DNA of 64,000 nt, taken from NCBI RefSeq assembly GCF_001904745.1, contig NZ_MRCD01000004.1:62001-126000 (forward strand), in the 5' to 3' direction. A program made the position numbers and the translations under genes. The first letter of the stretch is position 1; the number at the start of each line of letters is the position of its first letter. This document shows positions 63,290-64,000 of the stretch, piece by piece. Source of the stretch: Calothrix sp. HK-06 (GTDB taxonomy: Bacteria > Cyanobacteriota > Cyanobacteriia > Cyanobacteriales > Nostocaceae). Below the pieces are notes generated by a model. It searched no databases. It saw nothing but the letters and a program-made list of their open reading frames with translations, and was not told where the DNA came from.

Positions 63290-63510
63290 GGTCTATATCA
63301 TTAATTTTGGGGAGTTGGCGCAAATTCAAACCCCACCCCCAGCCGCTCCCCTTTCCAGGGGAGGTGAGCAAAATTCTATAAACTTTTTTCCCTTTGCTCA
63401 TTGCGGGGAGGGAGCAAAATTCTATAAACTTTTCCCCCTTCCCCGTTGCGGGGAGGGGTAGGGGGTGGGTTTAATTCTGCAATAACTACCCAAAACTAAT
63501 GACATAGACT
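63290..63510. mobile_element. MITE-like element with about 50-bp imperfect terminal inverted repeats
   Basis: Left end GTCTATATCATTAATTTTGG (from 63291) and the complement of the right end at 63461-63509 share about 41 of 50 positions. Inside, two copies of GCAAAATTCTATAAACTTTT (about 63368 and 63413) alternate with G-rich/C-rich runs. No transposase is coded, so it would be a non-autonomous element. No target-site duplication was checked. Confidence 0.6.
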
Positions 63511-63548
63511 ACTAGTACAGCATTTTTATTTGCTTTTAACCAGCTAAT

Positions 63549-63776
63549 CTAAGCTCTACTGGACTTAAATTTTTCCATAGCTTCTTGCGTAGATTTAGCA
63601 GCAGAGTATATACCCCATTCTTGCGCGGTTATATAAAAATCTTGCTTAGATGTGCAACTGCCGTGATAAGCTGAATTAAGTTCATTTGTTCCAGCGTGAG
63701 ATGGTAATTCCACATCCAGTACAATATCAAGGAAGTAAAAAAAATCTGGCGCCTGACATTTTAAAATTTCTACCTG
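63549..63776 (-). pseudogene. Gene fragment or small gene encoding KQDFYITAQEWGIY
   Basis: Minus-strand frame of about 75 codons after a TAG at 63777-63779: Q-V-E-I-L-K-C-Q-A-P-D ... D-V-E-L-P-S-H-A-G-T ... H-G-S-C-T-S-K-Q-D-F, ending S-S-R-A-stop at 63549-63551. Composition is clearly protein-like. No ATG is near; a GTG at residue 22 would give 54 aa. A partial copy of the segment is at 63195-63221. Truncated by the repeat at about 63800. Confidence 0.45.
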
Positions 63777-63833
63777 CTACAGTGGAAAGGCACAGAGAAA
63801 TAGAGATGCTTCACGCGGCGTGACTGATGACAA

Positions 63834-64000
63834 TTAGGGGCAATTTGTTATATTTGTAAAACTATCTTTACCTGGTAGAAAAGTCGCAGCGCCTATATTA
63901 TCGCGGTCAACTACCAAAAAGTCGCCACTATTACGTTGAAGCACAAAACCTGTAGTAGTTTTATTATTCCTTAATGCTAAACACATTGGTTTATCGCTGT
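63834..64000 (-). CDS. Partial gene at the right edge, C-terminal end only
   Basis: Minus-strand frame from the window edge (63998) to the TAA at 63834-63836 reads S-D-K-P-M-C-L-A-L-R-N-N-K-T-T-T-G-F-V-L, then Q-R-N-S-G-D-F-L-V-V-D-R-D-N and ends T-N-C-P. It looks like the end of a secreted or soluble beta-rich protein; the remainder lies beyond the window, so no family can be given. Confidence 0.5.
   Translation of the reverse strand, partial: SDKPMCLALRNNKTTTGFVLQRNSGDFLVVDRDNIGAATFLPGKDSFTNITNCP

Noticed and set aside
63144-63461. Plus-strand frame of 105 codons at the right end
   Set aside because: Its second half is the translated MITE-like repeat (low complexity, Pro/Gly-rich) and its first half covers the remnant of another frame.

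Overview
The window comes from a filamentous cyanobacterium, most likely Nostocales. The evidence is a CyanoQ (PsbQ) lipoprotein, an AgrE/ArgZ arginine dihydrolase with the cyanobacterial active-site residues, a group 3 (SigF-like) sigma factor, and several dispersed palindrome families typical of large cyanobacterial genomes. The DNA is A+T rich. The classical HIP1 octamer GCGATCGC was not seen, but the hexamer GGCGCC occurs about 120 times by hand count, roughly once per 530 bp. No rRNA, tRNA or CRISPR array was recognised.

Layout. (1) 1-810: C-terminal end of a surface or secreted protein with tandem FG-GAP-like repeats. (2) 1.8-22.8 kb: a Wzx/Wzy-type exopolysaccharide locus. It has a WecG/TagA-like transferase, a Wzc-like co-polymerase with tyrosine kinase domain, a hexapeptide acetyltransferase, about a dozen glycosyltransferases or GT-A-like proteins, an O-antigen-polymerase-like protein and a MOP flippase. 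Short AGAAACC-N-GGTTTCT palindromes sit between its genes, often sharing bases with stop codons. (3) 22.9-27.3 kb: housekeeping or accessory genes: a DUF2085 membrane protein near two copies of a long palindrome, agrE, and a spore-photoproduct-lyase-like radical SAM protein. (4) 27.3-31.3 kb: a minus-strand operon of an MBL-fold hydrolase and two pieces that look like the N- and C-terminal ends of an N6-adenine DNA methylase family protein without its catalytic core, then a MerR-like regulator and a DEDD exonuclease. (5) 31.5-50.9 kb: about 19 kb encoding the restriction half of a 7-deazaguanine DNA (Dpd) system, in the order DpdE, F, G, H, a coiled-coil protein in the DpdI position, an extra 55-aa protein, J, K, D. 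No DpdA/B/C or queuosine-precursor gene is present. This is the most interesting part of the window. (6) 51-64 kb: alpha/beta hydrolase-fold protein lacking a nucleophile, FAD oxidoreductase, psbQ, a secreted caspase-like protease, a HEAT-repeat protein, sigF, unknown proteins, an AraC remnant, a SnoaL-like protein, an aldo/keto reductase, and a repeat-rich right end with gene remnants and a partial gene.

How the parts work together. The EPS genes form one envelope-polysaccharide pathway: chain building by the glycosyltransferases, flipping by Wzx, polymerisation by Wzy, length control and export by Wzc. No phosphoglycosyl priming transferase is visible, so it must be encoded elsewhere. The Dpd genes are translationally coupled (4-bp overlaps F/G and G/H) and should form one anti-foreign-DNA machine of three helicases, an ATPase and a PLD nuclease. 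How self DNA is marked is not explained by anything in the window.
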